From: Spirochaetota bacterium
GTDB lineage: Bacteria; Spirochaetota; UBA4802; UB4802
Reading direction: 5' to 3'
Assembly (NCBI GenBank): GCA_040756435.1
Contig: JBFLZD010000001.1
Coordinates: 1 to 64,000, forward strand
Length of the DNA: 64,000 bases
A program made the position numbers and the translations under genes. Position 1 is the stretch's first letter, and each line of letters begins with the position of its first letter. The notes beneath the pieces were generated by a model, which saw only the letters and a list, made by a program, of their open reading frames with translations, ran no database searches and was not told where the DNA came from. Shown one piece after another: positions 9,065 through 17,831 of the stretch.

Positions 9065-11401
9065 ATGCAAAAAACACTTATTACAGGAATACAGGATACT
9101 TCATTGCAGGTGGTACAGAATGTATTGTCCACTGTGCAGGGTATAGGCAGGATAGAATATAAAAACAAAAGATATAGTATTGTGTACGATAGTTCTGTTG
9201 TAAGTCCCACACAGATACTGGAGGCCTTAGAGGCTGCCGGCTTATATGTTGAAAAAGAGGTATGGCAGGCTTCCGTTGGCGGAATGAGTTGTGTAATGTG
9301 CTCAAAAGCGGTAACGCGTAGTGTTATGGATTTAGAAGGCATTCTTGATGTTTCAGTTAACTATGCAACGGGAAAGGCAACAGTGATTGTTACTCCGCAC
9401 ACCGTCACCACTGAAGATATTAAAATAAAAGTTGAAGAAGCAGGATACCAGTTTTTAGGTTTGGGTACTGGAGAGCAAAAGTCTTCTAACGTGCGATTGG
9501 CTCAGATTTTTATTGGGCTTATAGCTGGGAGTGTACTTATGGCTATGATGTATGTACCGGCGGTTTTCAGTCACTGGATTGTTGCTTTAATCTCTGTGCC
9601 AGTATTTGTGTTTGTAAGCTTCCACATCTTTGTCCATGCCTACCATGCTCTCAAAAACAGGGTGTTATCTATGGATGTGATGTATGCTATGGGTACGGGT
9701 ATTTCGTTTGCTGCAAGTGTTGGCGCTACGTTTGGCATTTTGCCACATGAGTTTTTTGTGTATGAAACAGCTATTTTTTTAGCAACATTTCTTAATATAG
9801 GGAAATATTTAGAGGATAGAGCCAGGTCAAGAACATCAGGAACCATTAAAAAGTTACTATCGCTTAAACCTGACACGGCTATCGTCATTCGTGATAATAA
9901 AGAAATTGAAATTAAAACTGAAGACGTCATTGTGGGTGACAGTATCATTGTAAAACCACAATCACGGGTGCCAGTTGATGGCGTGATTATAAAAGGTGCT
10001 GGGTACATTGATGAATCAATGGTAACCGGCGAATCGGTGCCGGTGTATAAAAAAGAAGGTGACAGGGTTATTGGCGGAACACTGAATAAAAATAACCTGC
10101 TTGTAATACAGGCACAGGTGCTGGGAAGCGATTCTGTACTCTCACGGATTATTTCACTGGTGGAAAAGGCTCAAGAGTCAAAACCAGCAATGCAGCGGTT
10201 TGCTGATAGGGTTGTTGGGTATTTTATTCCTGTGATACTGATGATTGCTTTTGTTGCTTCGCTGTTATGGTATGTAGTTAGTGGCAATGCGATGTTTGCA
10301 TTTCAGGTTTTTGTTGCAGTTATCGTTATTGCCTGCCCGTGCGCGTTGGGGCTTGCAACTCCCACTGCTGTGACTGTTGGTCTTGGCAGAGGTGCTGAGT
10401 TAGGGATTCTGGTAAAAAATGCTGAAGCACTTGAGAAGGCAAGCAATGTTACCACCGTTGTCTTTGATAAAACTGGTACACTGACTACAGGAAAGCTTAC
10501 CGTTATTGATGTTGTACCCTTAAATATACAGCATGATGAATTTATTTCTTTATGTGCAACACTTGAACGGTATGCCAATCACCCTATTGGTGATGCTGTA
10601 GTGCAGTATGCTAAGGACAAGGGTGTGATTTTTAAAGATGCAGAGGAAGTGAAGGTTTTTGAGGGAAAGGGTGTCATGGGTAAGATAGCTGGAAGAAAAA
10701 TTATTGCTGGCAGTATGGCTTTTATTCAAGAAGGGGTTGATACTGGAACTATCGCACATCATATTACTATGTTTGAAAAGCAGGGTAAAACCGTACTTGT
10801 AGTAGCTGATACACAACCACTGGGTATTCTTACTCTTGCTGACAAACCAAAGCAGGAAGCCAGGGAAACAGTGCAAAAGCTTAAAGAAAATGGGAAAAAG
10901 ACGATAATGATTACCGGTGACAACAGGCAGGCAGCAGATGCTATAGCTGGTGAAGTTGGTGTTGATGAAGTATATTCTGATGTTACTCCTGAATCAAAGA
11001 TGAATATTGTCATTAAGCTTCAAAACAATGGTGATATTGTGGCTTTTGTGGGTGATGGCATTAATGATGCACCGGTGTTAGCTCAGGCAGATATTGGCAT
11101 TGCTATGGGGGCAGGTACTGATGTTGCTATTGAAGCAGGAGATGTGGTGTTATTGCGTAACAGGTTAGCTGATGTGGTTACGTATTTTGATTTAGCGGTA
11201 AAAGTTATGAAACGGATTAAGCAGAATATCTTCTGGGCATTTGCGTATAATATGCTACTGGTGCCTGTTGCAGCAGGAATACTGTATCCATTTACAGGAT
11301 TTTTAATAAAACCAGAATTTGCAGGAGCTGCAATGGCTTTAAGTTCCGTTACTGTGGTAGGATTATCATTATTGTTGAGGCGTTATAGACCGTCACATTA
11401 G
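9065..11401 (+). CDS. copA: Cu(+)-translocating P1B-type ATPase
   Basis: Copper exporter of the inner membrane, 778 residues. The first ~70 residues are an HMA-like fold without CxxC. A second HMA at ~75-140 has GMSCVMC, able to bind Cu(+). The membrane core holds ACPCALGLATPT (the CPC site near residue 423). DKTGTLT carries the phosphorylated Asp at 468, NHPIGDAVV gives the HP motif, and GDGINDAPVLAQAD forms the hinge. TM7 AYNMLLVP and TM8 MALSSVTVVG match the P1B-1 copper signature, although the usual Asn in TM8 is replaced. A Shine-Dalgarno AGAGGA precedes the ATG. No copper chaperone or csoR gene is adjacent. The 3' end overlaps the convergent downstream gene by 9 bp. Confidence 0.93.
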   Translation: MQKTLITGIQDTSLQVVQNVLSTVQGIGRIEYKNKRYSIVYDSSVVSPTQILEALEAAGLYVEKEVWQASVGGMSCVMCSKAVTRSVMDLEGILDVSVNYATGKATVIVTPHTVTTEDIKIKVEEAGYQFLGLGTGEQKSSNVRLAQIFIGLIAGSVLMAMMYVPAVFSHWIVALISVPVFVFVSFHIFVHAYHALKNRVLSMDVMYAMGTGISFAASVGATFGILPHEFFVYETAIFLATFLNIGKYLEDRARSRTSGTIKKLLSLKPDTAIVIRDNKEIEIKTEDVIVGDSIIVKPQSRVPVDGVIIKGAGYIDESMVTGESVPVYKKEGDRVIGGTLNKNNLLVIQAQVLGSDSVLSRIISLVEKAQESKPAMQRFADRVVGYFIPVILMIAFVASLLWYVVSGNAMFAFQVFVAVIVIACPCALGLATPTAVTVGLGRGAELGILVKNAEALEKASNVTTVVFDKTGTLTTGKLTVIDVVPLNIQHDEFISLCATLERYANHPIGDAVVQYAKDKGVIFKDAEEVKVFEGKGVMGKIAGRKIIAGSMAFIQEGVDTGTIAHHITMFEKQGKTVLVVADTQPLGILTLADKPKQEARETVQKLKENGKKTIMITGDNRQAADAIAGEVGVDEVYSDVTPESKMNIVIKLQNNGDIVAFVGDGINDAPVLAQADIGIAMGAGTDVAIEAGDVVLLRNRLADVVTYFDLAVKVMKRIKQNIFWAFAYNMLLVPVAAGILYPFTGFLIKPEFAGAAMALSSVTVVGLSLLLRRYRPSH

Positions 11402-11950
11402 CCTATAGAGTGTTTCTTTTACCCAATCAGGAATATTCTGGTAATCTTCAAAGCTTAGTAATGCACCTAAATAAATTTTAAAACTTTGCCCTTTAAATTT
11501 GGTCTCAAAACTTTGTGCTATATGAGATTTATCCCAATTATGCTTTTTATATAAAAATGCCGCATCGAAAGGATCTTTAGGATCTATTCTTCTTCCGGCA
11601 ACATATACTTTGTTTAAAAAAAGATCAAAGTCGCTTGCTATTTTAATAGTATCGAATTTTTCAATTTTTTCTAAATTAGGGAAAGGGAAAAGTACAAAGG
11701 AAACCTTAATGTCTTTGATGAAAAAATCAATATTGTCATCTTTTTTCTCCCAACGGTTTATATCGGTATTATACATTGACAAAACTTTTTTAGTCAGTAG
11801 ATTATAAGAAAATTCTTTTTGGCTAAAAAAATCAAGGTCAAAGCTTTCTCTATGGTTATATTTAATCATTATCGCTGTCCCACCAGCTAAATAGAAATTT
11901 TTAAAATATGATTGTATTTCTTTTGCTAAATTAATGATTTCTGTGTTCAT
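11393..11950 (-). CDS. AbiEii/AbiGii-type nucleotidyltransferase (putative toxin)
   Basis: Small (185 residues) nucleotidyltransferase-fold protein of the type formerly called DUF1814. FYLAGGTAIMIKYNHRES followed by FDLDFFS gives the GG...H-R-S-x-D-x-D-F core. Downstream come VSFVLFPFP and KVYVAGRRIDPKDPFDA, which resemble the third acidic strand and helix of AbiEii-like enzymes. It is shorter than classical AbiEii (~300) and resembles short chromosomal members. The partner ORF upstream overlaps its start by 20 bp, so the two are translationally coupled. A role in phage defence or toxin-antitoxin function is inferred from family and pairing, not shown. Confidence 0.75.
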   Translation of the reverse strand: MNTEIINLAKEIQSYFKNFYLAGGTAIMIKYNHRESFDLDFFSQKEFSYNLLTKKVLSMYNTDINRWEKKDDNIDFFIKDIKVSFVLFPFPNLEKIEKFDTIKIASDFDLFLNKVYVAGRRIDPKDPFDAAFLYKKHNWDKSHIAQSFETKFKGQSFKIYLGALLSFEDYQNIPDWVKETLYRLM

Positions 11951-12215
11951 TCCAGTACCGTATCCAGAATTTTATACCCCGTTTAATATATGGATATCGA
12001 AATGTTATATCAGTTGTTTCCTGTGGATAAGTATCATATATATATTTAATCTCATCATAATTTCCGTAATCTAAAACCCGTGTAATGAGCTTTTCAAGAG
12101 GTGCATAACGCTGCTCATCCCATAGAAGGGATTGAAGATGCTCAGGAATTGGCACACTATGGGTATATACCCATTTAATTCTTCTTTCCATAATAGATGG
12201 TTTAGAAACATTCAT
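11931..12215 (-). CDS. DUF6922-like small protein, probable partner of the nucleotidyltransferase
   Basis: A 94-residue basic protein. It contains LLWDEQRYAPLEKLITRVLDYG followed by GNYDEIKYIYDTYP, resembling DUF6922 proteins that precede AbiEii-like nucleotidyltransferases. It overlaps the next gene by 20 bp on the same strand. A second in-frame Met (MERRIKWV) nine codons in may be the true start. Its likely role is antitoxin or regulatory subunit, by analogy and by gene order. No DNA-binding motif is recognisable. Confidence 0.65.
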   Translation of the reverse strand: MNVSKPSIMERRIKWVYTHSVPIPEHLQSLLWDEQRYAPLEKLITRVLDYGNYDEIKYIYDTYPQETTDITFRYPYIKRGIKFWIRYWNEHRNH

Positions 12216-12554
12216 AGTAATTATGATAATTGTAAAGCTATATTCTTGTAATATTTTATATTCGCATTACCAATAGAGCAAGAACTTTTTAAATGTATCA
12301 ATGTGCATAATTGCATCCTTATGGTGGATTATGTGATGTATATAGGTGATTAAAGATCAAAGCAAAAAGGCATTACGTTTTATGCAAAATGATGCTGAAT
12401 TGTGAAGGTACAATTACAGGCTTTAATTCTTTATATTTTTCTCTTATTATTAAAGTAACTTTTATTATGTTAAAAACTTTCTGTCCTTAGTATGCTAATA
12501 CTTGACATTTACAATATAGTATGATATGTCATTATCGATTTATTGGAGGTTGCC
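12216..12554. other. Divergent intergenic region with one possible promoter
   Basis: 339 bp between the nucleotidyltransferase pair (leftward) and the SDR gene (rightward). It is AT-rich, with no ORF and no repeat noticed. Promoters for both directions are expected here; one candidate for the rightward gene is annotated separately. Confidence 0.5.
12502..12530 (+). promoter_or_regulatory. Possible promoter for the SDR/TPP-enzyme operon
   Basis: TTGACA at 12502-12507, a 17-bp spacer, then TATGTC at 12525-12530. The perfect -35 lies 48 bp upstream of the SDR start, leaving a very short leader. The -10 is weak. Confidence 0.4.
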
Positions 12555-13388
12555 ATGTATCCTGATCTGAAAAATAAAAATGCGGTTGTCACCGGTGCTG
12601 GTAAGCCAACGGGGATTGGTTTTGCTATAGCTCGTGAACTTGCAAAAAATGGGGCAAATGTCATCATAGCCGATTTAGGCAAAGGTACCATCGGTGATAC
12701 AACAATGCAGGCCGGTCAGTTAAGCCAGATGCAGCAGCTTGCTTCAGAATTACAAAAAGTATACTCAGTTGGTGCATATGCAGTATCCTGTGATGTTACC
12801 AACAAACAATCAGTTGATGAATTTGCAGAAAAAGTTTCTGAATTGTTTGCATGTGTCCATATTCTTTGCAATAATGCTGGTGCGGCTTTTGGGGTTCCTA
12901 GCGCTATACATACCTATGATGATGAAGCCTGGCTTAAAACAATTGATGTGAATTTACATGGCACATTCAGGGTTTCAAAAGCCATTGTGCCACTTATGAA
13001 GCAGGGTGGTTCCATAATCAATACCGCATCGCGAGCAGGAAAATTTCCTGCACTGTTCAATGGTGCTTATTCAGTTTCTAAAGCAGGGGTTATTATGCTT
13101 ACCAAGGTCATGGCAAAAGAACTGGCAGGTGCTGGTATACGGGTTAATGCAATTTGCCCGGGGCAGATTAATACTGATTTAGAACGCTGGCGATTTGAAT
13201 TAGAAGCAAAAGTATTCAACACAACACCAGAAGAGCGGGAAAAGGTTATGTGCCAGAGCATACCACTGGGCAGGATTGGCACACCTGAAGAGGTGGCAAA
13301 GCTTGTAGTATTTTTAGCTTCTGAGGCATCTTCATATATTACGGGCCAGGCAATAAATGTCTGTGGCGGGCAATTAATGGAATTATAA
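12555..13388 (+). CDS. Short-chain dehydrogenase/reductase
   Basis: Classical SDR of 277 residues, a soluble NAD(P)-dependent oxidoreductase. TGAGKPTGIG is the cofactor glycine motif, carrying a small insertion often seen in SDRs of this subgroup. DVTN contacts adenine, NNAGAAFG is the structural motif, NTASRAG contains the catalytic Ser, and YSVSK the Tyr-x3-Lys pair. The C-terminus ASSYITGQAINVCGG is typical. GGAGG at 12545-12549 selects the ATG at 12555; an in-frame TTG at 12543 overlaps that ribosome site and is rejected. The next gene starts 15 bp downstream, so the two probably act on related substrates; the substrate is unknown. Confidence 0.88.
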   Translation: MYPDLKNKNAVVTGAGKPTGIGFAIARELAKNGANVIIADLGKGTIGDTTMQAGQLSQMQQLASELQKVYSVGAYAVSCDVTNKQSVDEFAEKVSELFACVHILCNNAGAAFGVPSAIHTYDDEAWLKTIDVNLHGTFRVSKAIVPLMKQGGSIINTASRAGKFPALFNGAYSVSKAGVIMLTKVMAKELAGAGIRVNAICPGQINTDLERWRFELEAKVFNTTPEEREKVMCQSIPLGRIGTPEEVAKLVVFLASEASSYITGQAINVCGGQLMEL

Positions 13389-13403
13389 CAAATGGAGGAT
13401 CAT

Positions 13404-15086
13404 ATGGCTAATGGGGCAAAACTGGTTGTTGAAGCATTACTGGATAAAAAGGTTGAGTATATATTTTCGTTAAGTGGGGGGCATATTACTCCAATTTATG
13501 AGCATCTGGAAAATTCACCAATAAAAATATTTGATACCCGCCACGAGCAAGCTGCGGTGTTTATGGCTGAAGCGTGGGGACGTTTGAGTCGCAAACCAGG
13601 TGTTGCGCTTGTTACAGCCGGTCCTGGATTTACCAATGCACTGACAGCCATAGCCAATGCACGGCTATCCAATGCACCAGTGCTTCTTATAGCAGGATGT
13701 GTAGGGCTTGAAAGCAATGATAAGCTTGACTTACAGGATATGAAACAGTTACCGGTGATTGAACCAATGGTAAAAAAGGCGTTTGTATGCCATAAACCTG
13801 AGCGCGTGTACGAATACGTTGATATGGCATATCGTACGGCATGTTCAGGAAGGCCAGGACCGGTGTATCTGGAATTGCCTGTTGACGTTCTTAACGCAAA
13901 ACAAGATGAAACAAAAGTAAAAAAAACAAATACATTGGTATATTCAAAACCGTGCGATAGTGCCGCAGCTTTTGATGTGATTGAACTTTTGCAACACAAG
14001 AAAAAACCAATCATTATTGCAGGTAGTGGCGCATGGTATGCAGATGCTTCAGAGGCGCTCAAGCAATTTATTGAACAAACTGGTATTCCTGTCTTTACCA
14101 ATGCAGCTGGGCGAGGTGTAATACCCGATACACACCCCCTGTGTTTTGAATCTTCACTTGCCATACGACCAGGAGCAGCGTTGTATGCCAATTTCAATGC
14201 TGATATGGTGATACTGTTAGGGAACCGGGTGAGCCTGTATTATATATTTGGTGATATATTTAACAAAGATGCAACTTTAGTTCAGGTGGATATTGAACCT
14301 GAAGAGATAGGACGTAATCGCAGTATACATAAGGGAATAATAAGCGATGTTAGCTCATTTGTTGGTGAATGTAATAAGATACTAAAAGAAAAACAATTAA
14401 ATCTGACGGAACGCTTTAAAGAATGGGTACGTGAGCTTAAAAAAGGCGATGAAGAAAGTAAAAAGCAGGCTATGGAGCAATGGCAAAGCAATGCAGTACC
14501 CATTCATGCTATGCGTGTTGCTTATGAAGTGAATCAGATCATGGACAAGGAAGATGATGTTGTGGTAAGTGATGGCGGAGATGCTCAGATATGGATGGGT
14601 ATGACACGAACTGTAAAGAAAGGTGGAACATACTTAGATTCGGGATTGTATGGATGTTTGGGAGTGGGTATACCATTTGCCAATGCTGCAAAGCTGTATT
14701 ACAAAAACTCACGGGTTGTGCTTTTTACAGGTGATGGTTCTTTAGGATTTAACTTTATGGAAATAGAAACTGCTCTACGAAAAGGGTTAGCCATTACTAT
14801 AGTCGTTAGCAATGACCTTGGATGGGGGATGATACGGCACAGCCAGGTTTTGCGTATGGGGCATCCAGTAAAAGAAGGAACGTTTATAGGCAATATTCCC
14901 TATCATAAGCTGGTGGAAGCTTTGGGTGGCAAAGGGTATTTCATTGAAAAACCTGATGATATAAAACCAGCTATCGTTGATGCAGTGCAGAGCAATACGG
15001 TAGCACTGGTAAATATCATGACTGATCCCGATACAATTAGTCCTGGCAGTGTGGCGCTGGCTAACTTAGGTGGATATAAGGCGTAA
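13404..15086 (+). CDS. Thiamine-diphosphate-dependent enzyme (acetolactate synthase-like)
   Basis: Protein of 560 residues with the three-domain fold of the acetolactate synthase/oxalyl-CoA decarboxylase family. DTRHEQAAVFMAEAWGR includes the catalytic Glu that activates ThDP, and VTAGPGFTNALTAIANA follows. A central FAD/ADP-type domain comes next. The ThDP motif begins GDGSLGFNFMEIETA and ends in SNDLGWG. The real substrate could be pyruvate, a 2-hydroxyacyl-CoA or another 2-oxoacid; no regulatory ilvH subunit or ilvC is nearby, so isoleucine/valine synthesis is not indicated. GGAGG at 13395-13399 supports the ATG at 13404. The operon partner is the SDR upstream. It ends exactly against the convergent TSUP gene. 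Confidence 0.83.
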   Translation: MANGAKLVVEALLDKKVEYIFSLSGGHITPIYEHLENSPIKIFDTRHEQAAVFMAEAWGRLSRKPGVALVTAGPGFTNALTAIANARLSNAPVLLIAGCVGLESNDKLDLQDMKQLPVIEPMVKKAFVCHKPERVYEYVDMAYRTACSGRPGPVYLELPVDVLNAKQDETKVKKTNTLVYSKPCDSAAAFDVIELLQHKKKPIIIAGSGAWYADASEALKQFIEQTGIPVFTNAAGRGVIPDTHPLCFESSLAIRPGAALYANFNADMVILLGNRVSLYYIFGDIFNKDATLVQVDIEPEEIGRNRSIHKGIISDVSSFVGECNKILKEKQLNLTERFKEWVRELKKGDEESKKQAMEQWQSNAVPIHAMRVAYEVNQIMDKEDDVVVSDGGDAQIWMGMTRTVKKGGTYLDSGLYGCLGVGIPFANAAKLYYKNSRVVLFTGDGSLGFNFMEIETALRKGLAITIVVSNDLGWGMIRHSQVLRMGHPVKEGTFIGNIPYHKLVEALGGKGYFIEKPDDIKPAIVDAVQSNTVALVNIMTDPDTISPGSVALANLGGYKA

Positions 15087-15443
15087 TTATTTACTGAAGA
15101 TTATATGTAACGACATTATAAAAAGTATTATACCAAAAACTCGGCGTAATGTTTCGTTATCTAGGGATACAGCAATTTTCCCACCAATATAGCCGCCAAT
15201 AACAAACCCTAATGCAAGGGTTATGGCTACAGGAATATTGACATTGCCTGATTTATAATATTCGTATGCCGCCAGTATCCCAATGGGGGGTATCATGGCA
15301 GCAAGTGTTGTTCCCTGTGCCATATGCTGATTGAAATGGAGCAGGTATATAAGTGCAGGGATCATGATGATTCCACCGCCTATGCCCATTAATCCCCCTA
15401 AAATGCCAGCTGATAGTCCAATGATAGTAGTAATAATTAACAT
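15087..15443 (-). CDS. Half-length TSUP (TauE/SafE) membrane permease
   Basis: Hydrophobic protein of 118 residues, nearly all membrane helices. GLMGIGGGIIMIPALIYL and GTTLAAMIPP are the signature of the TauE/SafE sulfite/organosulfonate exporter family. Full-length members have ~250 residues made of two homologous halves; this is one half, like the short members that are thought to dimerise. The substrate is unknown. Its stop abuts the stop of the convergent TPP-enzyme gene. A good ATG start precedes the conserved first helix. Confidence 0.8.
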   Translation of the reverse strand: MLIITTIIGLSAGILGGLMGIGGGIIMIPALIYLLHFNQHMAQGTTLAAMIPPIGILAAYEYYKSGNVNIPVAITLALGFVIGGYIGGKIAVSLDNETLRRVFGIILFIMSLHIIFSK

Positions 15444-15533
15444 AAATCAAACTCCTATAAAAAATATATATTGACCAAAGAAAACGTATAGTATGGTATA
15501 CTGTCAAGTTATATAAAAAATTCTGAGGAATAA

Positions 15534-16241
15534 ATGAAAAACATTCCCATCATAATAACCTGTGAACATGCAGGAAATCGTGTTCCTGATGTATTGCGCG
15601 ATATTTTCACTGATACCACAATACTTTCCACCCATTGGGCGTATGATATTGGAGCATTGCAGATGGCACGCATCCTTGCAAAGATACTTGAAGCACCACT
15701 GTTGTATACTACTGTTACACGGTTGGTGGTGGATTGCAACAGGTCAATAGGAAGCAATGAACTTTTTTCAGAAATGATAAAAGGAAGCAATATTTTTTTT
15801 AAAAATGAGATAGTTAAGCGTTATTATACTGTATATCGTAGTAAAATTGAAAAAGCTATTAACGCCATGTTGCAGAACTCAGATGCTGTGTTCCATATTG
15901 CGGTACACTCATTTACCCCGCAATTGTATGGTTTTAAACGATATACTGATATAGGATTGCTGTATGACCAGAGCCGCCCTACAGAAGCATTATTTTGTAT
16001 CAATATCAAAGAAGCATTGATGAATGCATATCCATTGCGGGTTGCATTTAATTACCCATTTAGAGGATGCGGTGATGGTGTCACGGTGTGGTTACGGAAG
16101 CAGTATGGCGATAGTTACTGCGGAATTGAGCTGGAAGCCAACCAGCAGATTTTTTTCAGCAGTAAAAGGCAGTGGCGCACAGTATCACATCATCTTGCAC
16201 AGGCAATACAGCATGCAGTAAATGCAATGGTACACCAGTAG
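15534..16241 (+). CDS. N-formylglutamate amidohydrolase family protein
   Basis: A 235-residue member of the FGase/HutG2-like family of zinc amidohydrolases. ITCEHAGNRVPD at the N-terminus, STHWAYDIGA, DCNRSIGS, HIAVHSFTPQLYG and IELEANQQIF are recognisable family blocks, with His and Glu residues suited to metal binding. The family cleaves N-formylglutamate or related N-acyl amino acids, but no histidine-degradation genes are nearby, so the substrate stays open. It begins after a short AT-rich spacer downstream of the divergent TSUP gene and is monocistronic. Confidence 0.8.
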   Translation: MKNIPIIITCEHAGNRVPDVLRDIFTDTTILSTHWAYDIGALQMARILAKILEAPLLYTTVTRLVVDCNRSIGSNELFSEMIKGSNIFFKNEIVKRYYTVYRSKIEKAINAMLQNSDAVFHIAVHSFTPQLYGFKRYTDIGLLYDQSRPTEALFCINIKEALMNAYPLRVAFNYPFRGCGDGVTVWLRKQYGDSYCGIELEANQQIFFSSKRQWRTVSHHLAQAIQHAVNAMVHQ

Positions 16242-16430
16242 TTACCTGCAGGTGCAAGACGGTTACGTAGGCTTTTAGAAAAGAAGGATTCATTATTATT
16301 CTTCCCCGGATAAAATAGGGGATGTGACATTGGGGGCAAATTTTTATTTTTTTGGAAGGACATCCTTGGTCATCCCAAAAAGTAAAGATTTATTATGGAA
16401 GAGAATTTATATTGAATGGAGATAATTTCT

Positions 16431-17831
16431 ATGCCAGTTGATCCAATGGATGTACAAAAAAAATTAAAAAGCATTAAAGCAGAATACGCTGAAATTCGCT
16501 TAAGTGAAAGTTTTTCTACCACGATACACCTTTCAAAAAGGATGATAGAAACCTGTAAAGTCGGCACTTCAACGCAAGGGTCGGTTCGCGTTTATAATAA
16601 AGGGTGTTGGGGATTTTTTGCCTTTACTTCTCTTGATATGATTGATTATGCCGTGCAACAGGCACTGCAACTATCGCACATACAAAAAAAAGAAAACGCA
16701 CCCACATTGTCTTCATTACAAACGAATGTGATTACTGAAAAAACAAAAACACTCATTCCACCTAATACAGTAAGCTTAGAAGAAAAGATGCACTTGCTTA
16801 CCCAGTACAATGACATATTAAAAGATAGTGAGCTTATAGAAAATACTAATGTATTATACCGTGATTCATTGACACAGTATGTGTTATGTAATACTGATGA
16901 CAGCATTGTAGAATATGAAAGGTCTTTCTGCGGATTGTCACTATCAGCTATTGCAAAAGATGGGACTGTCATTCAGCCATATGGAGAATCGGATGCCAAC
17001 TATGCAGGTTTTGAGATAGTAAAGGATAGACACACAATGGCAGAAGAGGTAGTGCGTATTGCAACTGAGCTTGTTGCAGCCCCACAGATAAAAAGTGGTG
17101 TATATGACGTGATTGCTGATCCAAAATTATCGGGTGTTTTTATTCATGAAGCATTTGGCCATTTATCAGAAGCAGACTTTGTGTATGAAAATCCACGGAT
17201 GAGAGAGATAATGGTAATTGGTAAGCGTTTTGGCCCGGATATACTCAATGTTGTGGATGATGGGACGCTGCCGTATGCCGGATATATCCCCTGTGATGAT
17301 GAAGGTATAAAACCTACAAAGACATATTTGATAAAAAATGGAGTATTACATAGCCGTCTTCATTCGCGGGAAACGGCGGTAAAAATGGGGGAAGAGGTTA
17401 CCGGCAATGCACGGGCTATTAGTACTTCGGCAAGTCCTATTGTGCGAATGACCAACACATATATAGAAAATGGAGATTCTACAGTTCAGGAATTATTTGA
17501 AAAGCTGTGGAATGGCATCTATGTGGTGGGGGCTCTGGGAGGGCAAACAAATTTAGAAATGTTTACCTTTACACCTGCTTATGCGTATGAAGTAAAAAAA
17601 GGGAAGAAAACAAAGAAGTTTCGAGAGTGCATGCTTACAGGAAATGTATTTGTAACTCTTGCTAATATTGAAGCAATAGCTAACGATTGTACATTGTTTG
17701 GTGGATTGGGTGGTTGTGGTAAACAGGGTCAGGCTCCACTGCCAGTATCTTCTGGTGGACCGCACATATTGATAAAAAATGTTCTTATAGGAGGCAAAGG
17801 TGCTGGAAGTAGAAAAACTAAATCTAAGTAG
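16431..17831 (+). CDS. tldD: TldD-family metallopeptidase
   Basis: Catalytic subunit (466 residues) of a TldD/TldE zinc protease, which degrades unfolded peptides and can process modified peptides; cytosolic. The zinc site IHEAFGH (H-E-x3-H, His239) lies mid-protein, followed by SEADFVYENP. GGLGGCGKQGQAPLPVSSGG near the C-terminus is typical. The first 200 residues form the PmbA/TldD N-terminal domain. An internal GGAGA sequence supports the ATG at 16431 over the in-frame ATG at 16416. It overlaps the tldE-like gene by 32 bp, as expected of subunits made in equal amounts. Confidence 0.92.
   Translation: MPVDPMDVQKKLKSIKAEYAEIRLSESFSTTIHLSKRMIETCKVGTSTQGSVRVYNKGCWGFFAFTSLDMIDYAVQQALQLSHIQKKENAPTLSSLQTNVITEKTKTLIPPNTVSLEEKMHLLTQYNDILKDSELIENTNVLYRDSLTQYVLCNTDDSIVEYERSFCGLSLSAIAKDGTVIQPYGESDANYAGFEIVKDRHTMAEEVVRIATELVAAPQIKSGVYDVIADPKLSGVFIHEAFGHLSEADFVYENPRMREIMVIGKRFGPDILNVVDDGTLPYAGYIPCDDEGIKPTKTYLIKNGVLHSRLHSRETAVKMGEEVTGNARAISTSASPIVRMTNTYIENGDSTVQELFEKLWNGIYVVGALGGQTNLEMFTFTPAYAYEVKKGKKTKKFRECMLTGNVFVTLANIEAIANDCTLFGGLGGCGKQGQAPLPVSSGGPHILIKNVLIGGKGAGSRKTKSK

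Noticed and set aside
8798-9070. 90-codon ORF on the minus strand
   Set aside because: Low-complexity Ile/Lys-rich composition, no ribosome site, start overlaps copA.
16346-16372. Small AAGGACATCCTT hairpin as a terminator
   Set aside because: Stem of only five pairs and no T-tract; it is not placed directly after a gene end.
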